Shown: positions 15,689 to 23,096 of the stretch, in pieces
Position numbering within the stretch: the first letter of the stretch is position 1
Layout of the letters: each line of letters begins with the position of its first letter
Assembly: GCF_000993785.3 (NCBI RefSeq)
Contig: NZ_CP009922.3
Span: forward strand, 5,332,001 to 5,396,000
Direction: 5' to 3'
Length of the DNA stretch: 64,000 bases
DNA from: Streptomyces xiamenensis
GTDB taxonomy: Bacteria > Actinomycetota > Actinomycetes > Streptomycetales > Streptomycetaceae
Translations under genes and position numbers: made by a program
The notes under the pieces: model-generated
What the model was told of the DNA's origin: nothing
The model's input: only the letters and a program-made list of their open reading frames with translations
Database searches by the model: none

Positions 15689-17302
15689 TCACACCGCCGC
15701 CCGCGCGGTCGCCCGCAGGGCCAGGTGGCGGCCCCGGTGGCGGCCGCGCAGCCGCCGGTCGTGGCTGACGATGACGACGGCCCCCGCGAAACCGCGCAGC
15801 GCGGTCTCCAACTCCTCGACCAGTCCGGGGGAGAGGTGGTTGGTGGGTTCGTCGAGCAGCAGAACATCCCACGGCTCGCTGAGCAGCCGGGCCAGGGCGA
15901 GGCGCTGCCGCTGCCCGGTGGACAGCCGGCCGACCGGCACCGTCAACCGGTCGCGCTCGAACAGGCCCAGTGACAGCAGCCGTTCGGTGTGCGTGTCGGC
16001 ATCTCCCGCCCGGCCGCGGGCGAAGGCGGCCAGGACGGTCTCCTGCGGTGCGCCGGGCCGTGGGTCCTGGGACAGGTACCCGACCCTGCCGCGGCGGGTG
16101 ACGCTCCCGCCGTCGGGCGCGATGTCCCCGGCCAGGACCCGCAGCAGGGTGCTTTTTCCCGCCCCGTTCGGCCCCGTGACCAGCAGGTGTTCGCCCGCCG
16201 TGAGGGTGAGGCGGGTGCGGTCGAGCCGGCCGGTGACGGCGATGTCGGTGGCGTCGAGGACGACGCCCTCCCGGTGCCCCGTCCGCAGGGCGGGGGCGAA
16301 AAGCAGCGGTTCGGGCGGCGGCGGGACGGGGTCGGCGAGCAGCCGGCGCAGCCGCTCCTCGGCGTTGCGCACCCGGCCGGCCAGCGATTGCTGCACCCGG
16401 CCGCCCGCCCGGTCGTACGCCATCTTGTTGCCGTCCTTCATCGGACGGCCGTGGGCCACCTGCCGTGCGGTGGTCGCGGCGGTCTCGCGGAGCCGGTCGA
16501 TGTCGGTCCGCCACCGGTCGTACGCCTGGACCCAGCGGTGGCGGGCGGCCGTCCGCTCGGCGAGGTACCCGGGGTAGCCGTTGCCGTACCGGACGACGCG
16601 ATGCCGGTCGGCGTCCACCTCCAGCAGGCTGGTGGCCACCCGTTCGAGGAAGACCCGGTCGTGGGAGACGGCGACGGTGCTGCCGCGCCGGGTACGCAGG
16701 TGGTCCTCCAGCCAGCGCAGGGCCGCCTCGTCGAGATGGTTGGTCGGCTCGTCCAGCAACAGGATCTCCGGCGCGGCGGCCAGCACGGCCGCCAGCCGCA
16801 GCCTGACCTGTTCGCCACCGGACAGCGTGCCCACGGTACGGTCGCGCCCGACCAGTCCCAGGCCGAGACCGTGCAGGGCACGTTCCACGCGGGCGTCGGC
16901 CTCGTAGCCGCCGCGCAGTTCGAAGACCGTCAGCAGGCCGCCGTACTCGGCCAGGCCCGCTGTGTCGCCCTCGGCCATCGAGGCTTCCAGCCGCCGCATG
17001 CGCCGCTGCACGGCGCGCAGTTCACCCAGGGCGCGGTCGATGACCTGCTGGACGGTGGACCGGGGGGCCGGCCGCTCGTCCTGGGCGAGGTACCCGACGC
17101 CACCGGCGGCCCGGACGACGATCTCGCCCTCATCGGGCTGTTCCCGTCCGGCGAGCAGACGCAGCAGCGTGCTCTTGCCGGATCCGTTCTCACCGATGAT
17201 CCCGGTGCGCTCGCCCGGGGCGAGCGAGCAGGTCACCGAGTCGAGGACGGTCCTGCCGTCGAAGGACTTGCTGACGGAGCGTGCGGTGATCTGGGTGGGC
17301 AT
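15689..17302 (-). CDS. ABC-F ATPase, probable antibiotic-resistance (ribosomal protection) type
   Basis: A soluble 537-residue tandem ATPase of the ABC-F class, which acts on the ribosome, not in the membrane. The first domain has Walker A GENGSGKST (37-45), signature SGGEQ (161-165) and Walker B with LLLDEPTNHLD (181-191). The second has GPNGAGKST (377-385), STGQ and LLLDEPTNHLS (481-491). Between them, residues about 245-325 form the charged P-site tRNA-interaction linker (RPMKDGNKMAYDRAGGRVQQ). The linker and length resemble resistance proteins of antibiotic producers (OleB, TlrC, LmrC group), not the housekeeping Uup/EttA types (from memory). ATG 17302 follows CGGAG. It leads an operon with a Vat-like and an Ere-like gene, opposite a TetR regulator. 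Confidence 0.88.
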   Translation of the reverse strand: MPTQITARSVSKSFDGRTVLDSVTCSLAPGERTGIIGENGSGKSTLLRLLAGREQPDEGEIVVRAAGGVGYLAQDERPAPRSTVQQVIDRALGELRAVQRRMRRLEASMAEGDTAGLAEYGGLLTVFELRGGYEADARVERALHGLGLGLVGRDRTVGTLSGGEQVRLRLAAVLAAAPEILLLDEPTNHLDEAALRWLEDHLRTRRGSTVAVSHDRVFLERVATSLLEVDADRHRVVRYGNGYPGYLAERTAARHRWVQAYDRWRTDIDRLRETAATTARQVAHGRPMKDGNKMAYDRAGGRVQQSLAGRVRNAEERLRRLLADPVPPPPEPLLFAPALRTGHREGVVLDATDIAVTGRLDRTRLTLTAGEHLLVTGPNGAGKSTLLRVLAGDIAPDGGSVTRRGRVGYLSQDPRPGAPQETVLAAFARGRAGDADTHTERLLSLGLFERDRLTVPVGRLSTGQRQRLALARLLSEPWDVLLLDEPTNHLSPGLVEELETALRGFAGAVVIVSHDRRLRGRHRGRHLALRATARAAV

Positions 17303-17370
17303 ACGAGGACTCCGGAGCGTGGGTGGGTGAGGCGGCGGTGAGGGGCCGCGCGGCCGGGTGAACGCTTCGG

Positions 17371-17416
17371 AAGAACATGGACCGCTCCGTTAGTGCGACA
17401 ACTGATGCGTTAAGAT
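17371..17416. promoter_or_regulatory. Divergent promoters between ABC-F and TetR genes
   Basis: On the minus strand, TTGTCG and CATGTT about 16 nt apart could drive the ABC-F operon with a leader of roughly 60-70 bases. On the plus strand, TAAGAT (17411-17416) is a good -10 for the TetR gene. The segment has short repeats of TGCG but no clear TetR palindrome. No attenuating leader peptide of the kind seen before some ABC-F genes could be supported. Confidence 0.4.
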
Positions 17417-17454
17417 CGTGCCACGTCGCTGTCCCCGAGCAAACGGATTGCCCC

Positions 17455-18141
17455 GTGACGACACCCCCAGACCCGGAACCAGCGGCGGAGGCGGCGCCGG
17501 AAACGCCGCCGGGCCCGGCGGAGACCCGGCCACCACCGCCACGCCGCAGGCCCGGCGGCCGCACCGCCCGGGTCCGTGCCCAGGTGCTCGACGCGGTCCG
17601 CGCGGAGCTCGGCGAACACGGCTACGACGGGCTCACCACCGACGGCGTCGCCGCCCGCGCCGGCGTGCACCGCACCACGGTCTACCGACGCTGGGGCGAC
17701 GTGGGCGCGCTGCTCGCCGACGTGCTCGACGCCGCGGGCGACGACGACTGGCAGCCACCGGACACCGGCTCGCTGGAGGAGGACCTGACGGCGCTGAACC
17801 AGGAGATCCAGACGGCCATGACGGCACAGCCGCCGGTCATGGAGGCCCTGATCGCCGCCTCGTTCCGCTCCGAGAAGGCGGCCCAGGCCCAGCGGCGGCT
17901 CTGGGAGGACCGGTACACGCGCTGCGACATCGTCGTCGGCCGGGCCATCCGGCGCGGCGAACTCCCGCCGGACACCGACGCCCGGCGCCTGCTCATCGCC
18001 GCCACCGCACCGCTGTACCACCACCTGGTGCTGCTGCGTACGCCGCTGGACCCGCAACTGCCCCGCCACGCGGCCCGCACCGCCACCCTCGCCGCTGCGG
18101 CCGGCGCCTTCGCCCGGTCCCCGTCGGCGCCCGGCAGTTGA
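17455..18141 (+). CDS. TetR-family transcriptional regulator
   Basis: A 228-residue regulator with a long Pro/Glu-rich N-terminal tail (to about residue 35), then the TetR helix-turn-helix DGLTTDGVAARAGVHRTTVY (about residues 58-77) followed by the typical RRWGDVGALL helix, and a C-terminal ligand domain resembling TetR_C of the 11/16 kind. It is divergent from the ABC-F/Vat/Ere operon, so it probably represses it and responds to the drug or metabolite handled there (inference). GTG 17455 lies 38 nt after a -10 element TAAGAT; an upstream ATG at 17377 would overlap the promoter and was rejected. Confidence 0.85.
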   Translation: MTTPPDPEPAAEAAPETPPGPAETRPPPPRRRPGGRTARVRAQVLDAVRAELGEHGYDGLTTDGVAARAGVHRTTVYRRWGDVGALLADVLDAAGDDDWQPPDTGSLEEDLTALNQEIQTAMTAQPPVMEALIAASFRSEKAAQAQRRLWEDRYTRCDIVVGRAIRRGELPPDTDARRLLIAATAPLYHHLVLLRTPLDPQLPRHAARTATLAAAAGAFARSPSAPGS

Positions 18142-18244
18142 GCGGCACGGTCAGCCGTTCCGTACATCCTCGCGCCGCTCCACGCGGGCCGGCGCCCTCC
18201 GGTGCGGCGGCCCCGCGGTGCGGGACGGCGGCGCGGCCGACGCG

Positions 18245-18964
18245 CTACGTCGCCCGGGTGAGCGCGCCCGGTGTCCGGCCGGTGAGCCGTTTGGCCTCCC
18301 GGGTGAAGTGCGCCTGGTCGGCATAGCCGGCCGTCGCCGCAGCGTCACGCAGCGGAACACCGGCCCGCGCCAGGTGGAGACCGCGCTGAAAGCGGTGAAT
18401 CCCCTGGAGCGTCTTCGGCCCGTAACCGAACAGCCGGTTGCTCAGCCGGTGCAGCGAGCGCACCGACAGACCGTGCAGCTCCGCCGTCTCGCGCACGCTC
18501 AGCCCCTCGCGAGCGGCGCTGTCCAGCGCGGCCGCCCTCCGCAGGCCACGGCGCTCCGGCTCCGCCCGCTCCCACAGGGCGACGAAGACCCGTTCCAGCG
18601 CACCGGCCGGGTCCTCACCGAACGACGGGCCCCCGTAGGCCGGAAGCCTCACCAGGTCGGACAACACGACGCGCCGGTCCGTCAGCTCGTGCGCCGGCAC
18701 CCCGAACAGCGCGTGCCCCACACCGGGAGCCAGCCGCAGGCCCCAGGTGACCTCACCGGCACGGGTCCGCGCGAGCATGCTCCGGGTATCGGGGCCCGCC
18801 ACGATCAAGCGCTCCCGGAACCACATCAGATCCAGCACGCCATCGGGATCGACGCGATGCTCCGGGCCGTCCGGGACCACACACCACACGAGCGCGCCCG
18901 TCCGCGCCCCGCGTCGTGCGGTGTAGCTCCCCACCGGCGATCCACCTCCGTCGTACCCGGCCAT
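18245..18964 (-). CDS. AraC-family transcriptional regulator
   Basis: A 239-residue regulator. The C-terminal pair of helix-turn-helix motifs is clear: LSVRETAELHGLSVRSLHRL for the first, and VPLRDAAATAGYADQAHFTR with the following EAKRLTGRTPG for the second. The N-terminal half (about residues 20-130), with LVWCVVPDGPEHRVDPDGVL and GLRLAPG, is the cupin-like sensor domain common in actinobacterial AraC proteins of unknown ligand. The ATG at 18964 gives the usual length; its ribosome-binding site is poor. It converges with the TetR gene and is divergent from the gas-vesicle genes 300 bases away, so it could regulate them, but nothing in the sequence shows this. Confidence 0.85.
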   Translation of the reverse strand: MAGYDGGGSPVGSYTARRGARTGALVWCVVPDGPEHRVDPDGVLDLMWFRERLIVAGPDTRSMLARTRAGEVTWGLRLAPGVGHALFGVPAHELTDRRVVLSDLVRLPAYGGPSFGEDPAGALERVFVALWERAEPERRGLRRAAALDSAAREGLSVRETAELHGLSVRSLHRLSNRLFGYGPKTLQGIHRFQRGLHLARAGVPLRDAAATAGYADQAHFTREAKRLTGRTPGALTRAT

Positions 18965-19268
18965 CGTAGGACGGAGGCGGGCGCCCCCTCCGTACCACCG
19001 TCGCCGCCCGCACCACCCGCACGGGCCGGCGCCCGCCGGACCCGCGACCGCTGCCGGCACCACCGTCACCGTCCCGGCGCAGTGCGGAGCCCACCGCGCG
19101 GATCGGCAACGAGCGGGGCACCCCGACCGCCGGCAGCCGCGCCCGAAGGCTCTCGCCGCACCGCCCGCGCCGGACGGCGCCCCGGCACCACCCGACCGGC
19201 CCGCTCTCCGCGCTCCCAACAGCCCAACTGCGGGTGCGCGGAAGGCCGGACCGTGGCGAGATGAGGTC
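18965..19268. other. Divergent region before the gas-vesicle cluster
   Basis: About 300 GC-rich bases between the AraC gene and gvpO. It should hold the gas-vesicle promoter, but I see no convincing -10/-35 pair, operator or gene. An imperfect GGACGGAGGCGGGCGCCCCCTCCGT repeat near 18970-18995 could form a hairpin. Confidence 0.35.
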
Positions 19269-19559
19269 ATGCCTCACCACTCTGAGAAGCAGCGCTCCGC
19301 CCCGGTCAAGGGGCCCATCGGCGCGGCCCGCCGGGCCGGGCGGCGGTTGTCGGCCCTGACCGGCCACGCGGTGGACGGTGTCTCCGCCGTCAGCCCGCTC
19401 GAGGACGGGTGGCGGGTACGCGTCGACGTGATCGAGGTGCCCCGCATCCCGGACACCACCAGTCTCATGGCCACCTACGAGGTCGATCTCGACCACAACG
19501 GCCGGCTCGTGCAGTACGAGCGGGTGCGCCGCTACCGGCGCTGCGCCACCGACGACTAG
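19269..19559 (+). CDS. gvpO: Gas vesicle protein GvpO
   Basis: A 96-residue GvpO family protein. The family core is visible as LTGHAVDGVSAVSPLEDGWR, then a beta-rich VDVIEVPRIPDTTSLMATYE and VDLDHNGRLVQYERVRRYRR. GvpO is required for gas-vesicle formation in haloarchaea and heads the gvp cluster in Streptomyces; its mechanism is unclear. ATG 19269 follows GATGAGG. It is the first of ten closely packed genes that read in one direction, with gvpA 56 nt downstream. In Streptomyces such clusters usually make no visible vesicles, so the role of the complex remains open (family knowledge). Confidence 0.92.
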   Translation: MPHHSEKQRSAPVKGPIGAARRAGRRLSALTGHAVDGVSAVSPLEDGWRVRVDVIEVPRIPDTTSLMATYEVDLDHNGRLVQYERVRRYRRCATDD

Positions 19560-19615
19560 CCCCAGCGAAGCCCGGGGCCGAGCGGCTCCGGGAACGGACG
19601 ACCGAGGGAGAGCCC

Positions 19616-20047
19616 ATGAGCACGACCACGACCACCTATCGCGAGGATGTCGCGTGCGTGCCCCGCACCGGCACGCTCTACGACGTCATCGACATCATTC
19701 TCGACCGGGGCATGGTCATCGATGTCTTTCTGCGGGTCTCACTGGTCGGAATCGAGATCGTCAAGATCGACATAAGGATCGTCATCGCCAGCGTCGACAC
19801 CTATCTGCGGTTCGCCGAGGCATGCAACCGCCTGGACCTGGAGGCGGACAGCCGCAGCCGTACCGTCCCCGAGCTGTTCGGCGGCATGGGCGGCGGTGGC
19901 GGCATGGTCCGCAAGGCGGGCGAGAAGGGTGCCAAGAAGGCCGCCGAGGCCGGCGAGAAGAAGGTCAAGGGGGTCGCCGGCCGGACCAAGAAGGCGATGG
20001 GCGGGGCGAAGGACAAGGTCAAGAGCGCCATTCCGGGCGCCGACTGA
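19616..20047 (+). CDS. gvpA: Gas vesicle structural protein GvpA with basic tail
   Basis: The ribbed-shell protein of gas vesicles. Residues about 18-75 hold the GvpA fold with LYDVIDIILDRGMVIDVFLR, VSLVGIEIVKIDIRIVIASV and DTYLRFAEACNRL. Unlike cyanobacterial GvpA of about 70 residues, this 143-residue protein carries a long C-terminal tail: a Gly-rich hinge (GGMGGGGGM) and then a Lys/Ala-rich helix (RKAGEKGAKKAAEAGEKKVK) ending KSAIPGAD. Long tails are usual for Streptomyces GvpA. The tail is strongly basic, whereas GvpZ in the same cluster ends with a strongly acidic tail. ATG 19616 follows GAGGGAG. Confidence 0.92.
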   Translation: MSTTTTTYREDVACVPRTGTLYDVIDIILDRGMVIDVFLRVSLVGIEIVKIDIRIVIASVDTYLRFAEACNRLDLEADSRSRTVPELFGGMGGGGGMVRKAGEKGAKKAAEAGEKKVKGVAGRTKKAMGGAKDKVKSAIPGAD

Positions 20048-20094
20048 GCCATGGAACGACCGAGCGACTGAACGACGGAGCGAGGCTGACTGAG

Positions 20095-20919
20095 ATGGAC
20101 CAGGTCTACGCGTACGGCATCGTCCGCACCGGACACCGGCTGCCGCCCGGGGCGACGGGGGTGGGCAGCCCTCCCGAACCCCTGCGCGCCCTGCCGGTGG
20201 GCCAGCTGACCGCCGTGGTCAGCGCCGCCCCGGCCGGACTGCTGGCCCGGCGCCGCGATCTGCTCGCCCACCAGGAGACGTTGCTGGGGCTGGCGGCCGA
20301 AGGCCCCGTCATCCCGATGCGGTTCGGCTCCGTCGCCCCGGACGAGGAGACCCTCCGCACCCGGCTGGCCGACGCGCCGCAGGAACAACTGGCGCTCCTG
20401 GAACGGCTGGACGGCCGGGTCGAGATGAACCTGAAGGCTCTCGTGCTGGAGGACGGCCTGTCCGAACTCCTGCGGGAGGACAACCAGGTGCGTCGGCTGC
20501 ACCGGGAGTCCAGAGCACGGCCGGGATACGAGAGCAGCATCAGGCTCGGCCAGGCCATCGCGGAGGGCCTGGGCCGGCGCGCGGCCAGGGCGGCGGCCCG
20601 CACCCTGGAACGGGTGGGGGCGCTGGCCGAGGCGACTGCCGCCGGGCCGGAGATCGAGGGTTGCGTCCTCAACATGTCCTTCCTTCTCGGCCGGGACGCG
20701 CAGGAGGAGTTCCGGGCGGCCGTCGAGTCCTGCTCCGCCGCGTATCGCGGGCAGGTCGAGCTGCGGTTGTCCGGGCCGTTGCCCTGCTTCAGCTTTACCG
20801 GGGTCCCGGCCGCGCCGGAGCGGGCACGCCCTCGCGCCAGAGCCGGCCCCCGCGCCGGCCGGGCCCCGGATCCGGCCACCACGTCCGCCCGTTCCGCTCC
20901 CACCACCCCGGGGGCCTGA
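20095..20919 (+). CDS. gvpF: Gas vesicle protein GvpF
   Basis: A 274-residue GvpF/GvpL family protein. The N-terminal ferredoxin-like domain shows VYAYGIVRTGHRLPP, LTAVVSAAP and the family signature HQETLLGLAAEGPVIPMRFG (residues about 61-80). The C-terminal domain contains EIEGCVLNMSFLLGRDAQEE and the closing LSGPLPCFSF. GvpF binds GvpA and is found on the gas-contacting face or acts in assembly (family knowledge). A basic, Pro/Ala-rich tail of about 40 residues follows the domain and looks disordered. ATG 20095 starts 47 nt after gvpA. The paralogue GvpL is encoded four genes downstream. Confidence 0.9.
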   Translation: MDQVYAYGIVRTGHRLPPGATGVGSPPEPLRALPVGQLTAVVSAAPAGLLARRRDLLAHQETLLGLAAEGPVIPMRFGSVAPDEETLRTRLADAPQEQLALLERLDGRVEMNLKALVLEDGLSELLREDNQVRRLHRESRARPGYESSIRLGQAIAEGLGRRAARAAARTLERVGALAEATAAGPEIEGCVLNMSFLLGRDAQEEFRAAVESCSAAYRGQVELRLSGPLPCFSFTGVPAAPERARPRARAGPRAGRAPDPATTSARSAPTTPGA

Positions 20920-20924
20920 CCGCC

Positions 20925-21188
20925 ATGGGTCTGCTCACCGAGATCCTGCTGCTGCCTCTGGCCCCCGTCCGGGCGACCGCCTGGTTCGCCGGCCGCATCG
21001 CCGACGCCGCCGAGGAGGAGCTGTACGACCCGGCCCCGCTGATGGCGCGGCTGCGGGAACTCCACCGCGCGCTGGAGGACGGCGAGATCGACGAGGAGGA
21101 GTTCGAGGCCGGGGAGGAGCGGTTGCTGCTCGCCATCCAGCAGCGACAGGACCCCGACCACCCCTCCCCGCCCCCTGTCACCGACTGA
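20925..21188 (+). CDS. gvpG: Gas vesicle protein GvpG
   Basis: An 87-residue GvpG protein, an accessory needed for assembly. It has the family N-terminus MGLLTEILLLPLAPVRATAW, a central helix with EELYDPAPLMARLREL, and the acidic helix EDGEIDEEEFEAGEERLL that is typical of GvpG. It starts 5 nt after gvpF, so the two are coupled, and is followed 29 nt later by gvpY. In other organisms GvpG works in a complex with GvpF, GvpL and related proteins (family knowledge). Confidence 0.9.
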   Translation: MGLLTEILLLPLAPVRATAWFAGRIADAAEEELYDPAPLMARLRELHRALEDGEIDEEEFEAGEERLLLAIQQRQDPDHPSPPPVTD

Positions 21189-21217
21189 GCCACGTACGAG
21201 GAAAGGCGGCAGTACCG

Positions 21218-21748
21218 ATGGACAACAGCAAGGCCGCGCTGGCGGCCGGAATCGCCGGGGGCTATGTGCTGGGCCGTACCCGCAAGGCCAAAGTGGCCTT
21301 CGCCATCGCCACCTACGTCATCGGCCGCCGCTTCCCGCTCACCCCGCGGCACCTGGCCGAGGAGGGCGGGCGCAGGCTGCGGGAGCATCCCCGGTTCGGA
21401 GCGCTGAGCGATCAGGTACGGGGTGATCTGCTGGAGTCCGGCCGCAGCGCGGTCATGGCCGCGGCCACCGCCCGGATCGACGCGCTCTCCGAAGCCCTGC
21501 GCCGCGGCGCCCAGGCCCTGGAGGGCGTCTCGGCCGAGCAGGAGCAGGAGCAGGAGCCGGAGCAGGAGGAGCCGGAGCCGGAGCGCAAGCCGAAGCCGAA
21601 GGCGAAATCCGGCGCCGGGTCCGGGCCGAAGGCGAAACCGTCGTCCAAGCCGAAGCCCAAGGCCAAGGCGGGGACCGGAAAGAAGGCGCCGGACAAGAAG
21701 CGGTCGCCGAGCAAGAGCAGTCGGTCCAGGGCATCGGAGGCATCCTGA
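21218..21748 (+). CDS. gvpY: Gas-vesicle-cluster protein GvpY
   Basis: A 176-residue protein with a globular N-terminal part (residues 1-105) and a low-complexity tail. The N-terminus KAALAAGIAGGYVLGRTRKA is a weakly hydrophobic glycine-rich helix that could touch the shell or membrane. The tail first repeats Glu-Gln and Glu-Pro (about 106-122), then Lys-Pro-Lys (about 123-170). The name follows the Streptomyces gene order gvpO-A-F-G-Y-Z-J-L-S-K; the function is unknown and the family is largely limited to Actinobacteria. Its stop overlaps the next start (TGATG), so it is coupled to gvpZ. Confidence 0.78.
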   Translation: MDNSKAALAAGIAGGYVLGRTRKAKVAFAIATYVIGRRFPLTPRHLAEEGGRRLREHPRFGALSDQVRGDLLESGRSAVMAAATARIDALSEALRRGAQALEGVSAEQEQEQEPEQEEPEPERKPKPKAKSGAGSGPKAKPSSKPKPKAKAGTGKKAPDKKRSPSKSSRSRASEAS

Positions 21749-22728
21749 TGGCGAAGTCCCAAGAAGCGACGCAGACGTCCGACGGCGGCGTGAGCGGCAG
21801 CCTGGAACGGCTGCGGGAAGAACTCACCGGCTACCTCGGCGCCCGCGCCCACCACCTGACCCGGGCGGCGGGCCACCGGGTGCAGCACATGGCGGGGCGG
21901 CTCGCCGGCGCACCCGCCTCGGGAGCCCGCAACCTGGTGAAGGAAGCGGCGGTCGAACCGGTGAAGAAGGCGGCGATCGATCCGGTGAAGAAGGTCATCC
22001 CGGGAATGGGCGGCGGCGACGAAGGGGAGAAGGGGGAGGGCGGGGACGGCAAGGGCGAGGCCGACGGGATGAAGTCCACCTTCATCATCGAAACCGTCGA
22101 CGTCGGCGTGCCGCTGAGCGTGTGCTACAACCACTGGACCTCGTTCGAGGGGTTCGGCAAGTTCATGAAGGGTGTGCAGAACGTCGAGCGCTCGGACGAC
22201 ACCGAGAGCGACTGGCGGGCCAAGATCGGCCCGTCCACCCGTACCTGGAAGGCGACCACTCAGGAGCAGGTGCCCGACGAGCGCGTGGAATGGACCTCGG
22301 AGGGCTCCAAGGGCACCACCCGGGGTGTGGTGTCCTTCCACGAACTGACGCCCCGGCTCACCAGAATCGTGGTGGTCGTCGAGTACACCCCGGCCGGCTT
22401 CTTCGAGAAGACCGCCAACATCTGGCGCGCACAGGGCCGTCGGCTGCGGCTCGATCTGAAACGGTTCCAGAGCCATGTGACGCTCGCCGCCGCCGAGGAC
22501 GAACCCGAGGGCTGGCGCGGGGAGATCAGGGAGGGCGAGGTGGTCCGCGGGCCCGAGGACGAGGAGCCGGAGGACCAGGAGGAGAACGAGGACGAGGACG
22601 CGGAAGGGGAGTGGGAGGACGAGGACGAGGAAGAAGAAGAAGAGGAAGGCGAAGAGGGCGAGGACGACGAGGAAGAAGAGGACGAGGGCAAGGGCAAGCG
22701 CAAGGGCCGGAAGCGAGGCCGCCGATGA
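21748..22728 (+). CDS. gvpZ: Gas-vesicle-cluster protein GvpZ, SRPBCC domain with acidic tail
   Basis: A 326-residue, three-part protein. Residues 1-105 are helical with a repeated segment LVKEAAVEPVKKAAIDPVKK. Residues about 108-250 form an SRPBCC (START-like) domain beginning FIIETVDVGVPLSVCYNHW, with FGKFMKGVQNVERSD and the long final helix RRLRLDLKRFQSHV; this fold usually binds a hydrophobic ligand. Residues about 262-312 are almost all Asp/Glu, and the last 14 are Lys/Arg-rich. No ligand is known. The acidic tail could pair with the basic tails of GvpA and GvpY (inference). The gene overlaps gvpY and gvpJ by a few bases at each end. Confidence 0.8.
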   Translation: MAKSQEATQTSDGGVSGSLERLREELTGYLGARAHHLTRAAGHRVQHMAGRLAGAPASGARNLVKEAAVEPVKKAAIDPVKKVIPGMGGGDEGEKGEGGDGKGEADGMKSTFIIETVDVGVPLSVCYNHWTSFEGFGKFMKGVQNVERSDDTESDWRAKIGPSTRTWKATTQEQVPDERVEWTSEGSKGTTRGVVSFHELTPRLTRIVVVVEYTPAGFFEKTANIWRAQGRRLRLDLKRFQSHVTLAAAEDEPEGWRGEIREGEVVRGPEDEEPEDQEENEDEDAEGEWEDEDEEEEEEEGEEGEDDEEEEDEGKGKRKGRKRGRR

Positions 22729-23096
22729 CCTCGACCCGCCGGACGCTTCAGCCCCTGGAGGCGTACGAGCCGCTGGAGCCGTACCCGCCCCGCACCGCCA
22801 ACCTCGCCGACATCCTGGAGCGGATCCTCGACAAGGGCGTGGTCATCGCGGGCGACATCAAAATCGACCTGCTCGACATCGAACTGCTGACCATCCGCGT
22901 CCGGTTGTTCATCTCCTCCGTCGACACCGCGCGCAAGGCCGGCATCGACTGGTGGGAGACCGAGCCCGCGCTCTCCTCCCGGGCCGCCCGCGACGCCCTG
23001 TACGACGAGAACAAGCGGCTCCGGGAACGGCTGTGCGAACTGGAGACCACCAGCGATCACCGGCGCGACCGGCACAAGGAGTCCGAGACCGCATGA
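22725..23096 (+). CDS. gvpJ: Gas vesicle protein GvpJ
   Basis: A 123-residue minor shell protein of the GvpA/J/M family. Residues about 25-72 repeat the GvpA pattern: LADILERILDKGVVIAGDIK then IDLLDIELLTIRVRLFISSV and DTARKAGIDWW. A C-terminal coiled segment (ENKRLRERLCELETT) distinguishes it from GvpA. GvpJ proteins are thought to cap or nucleate the shell (family knowledge). Its ATG overlaps the gvpZ stop (ATGA), and its own stop overlaps the gvpL start in the same way, so the three are translated as a coupled unit. Confidence 0.88.
   Translation: MTSTRRTLQPLEAYEPLEPYPPRTANLADILERILDKGVVIAGDIKIDLLDIELLTIRVRLFISSVDTARKAGIDWWETEPALSSRAARDALYDENKRLRERLCELETTSDHRRDRHKESETA

Noticed and set aside
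17303..17454. Leader peptide and attenuator for the ABC-F gene
   Set aside because: Such elements occur before some resistance ABC-F genes, but I could not support a short frame with a ribosome-binding site and competing hairpins here.
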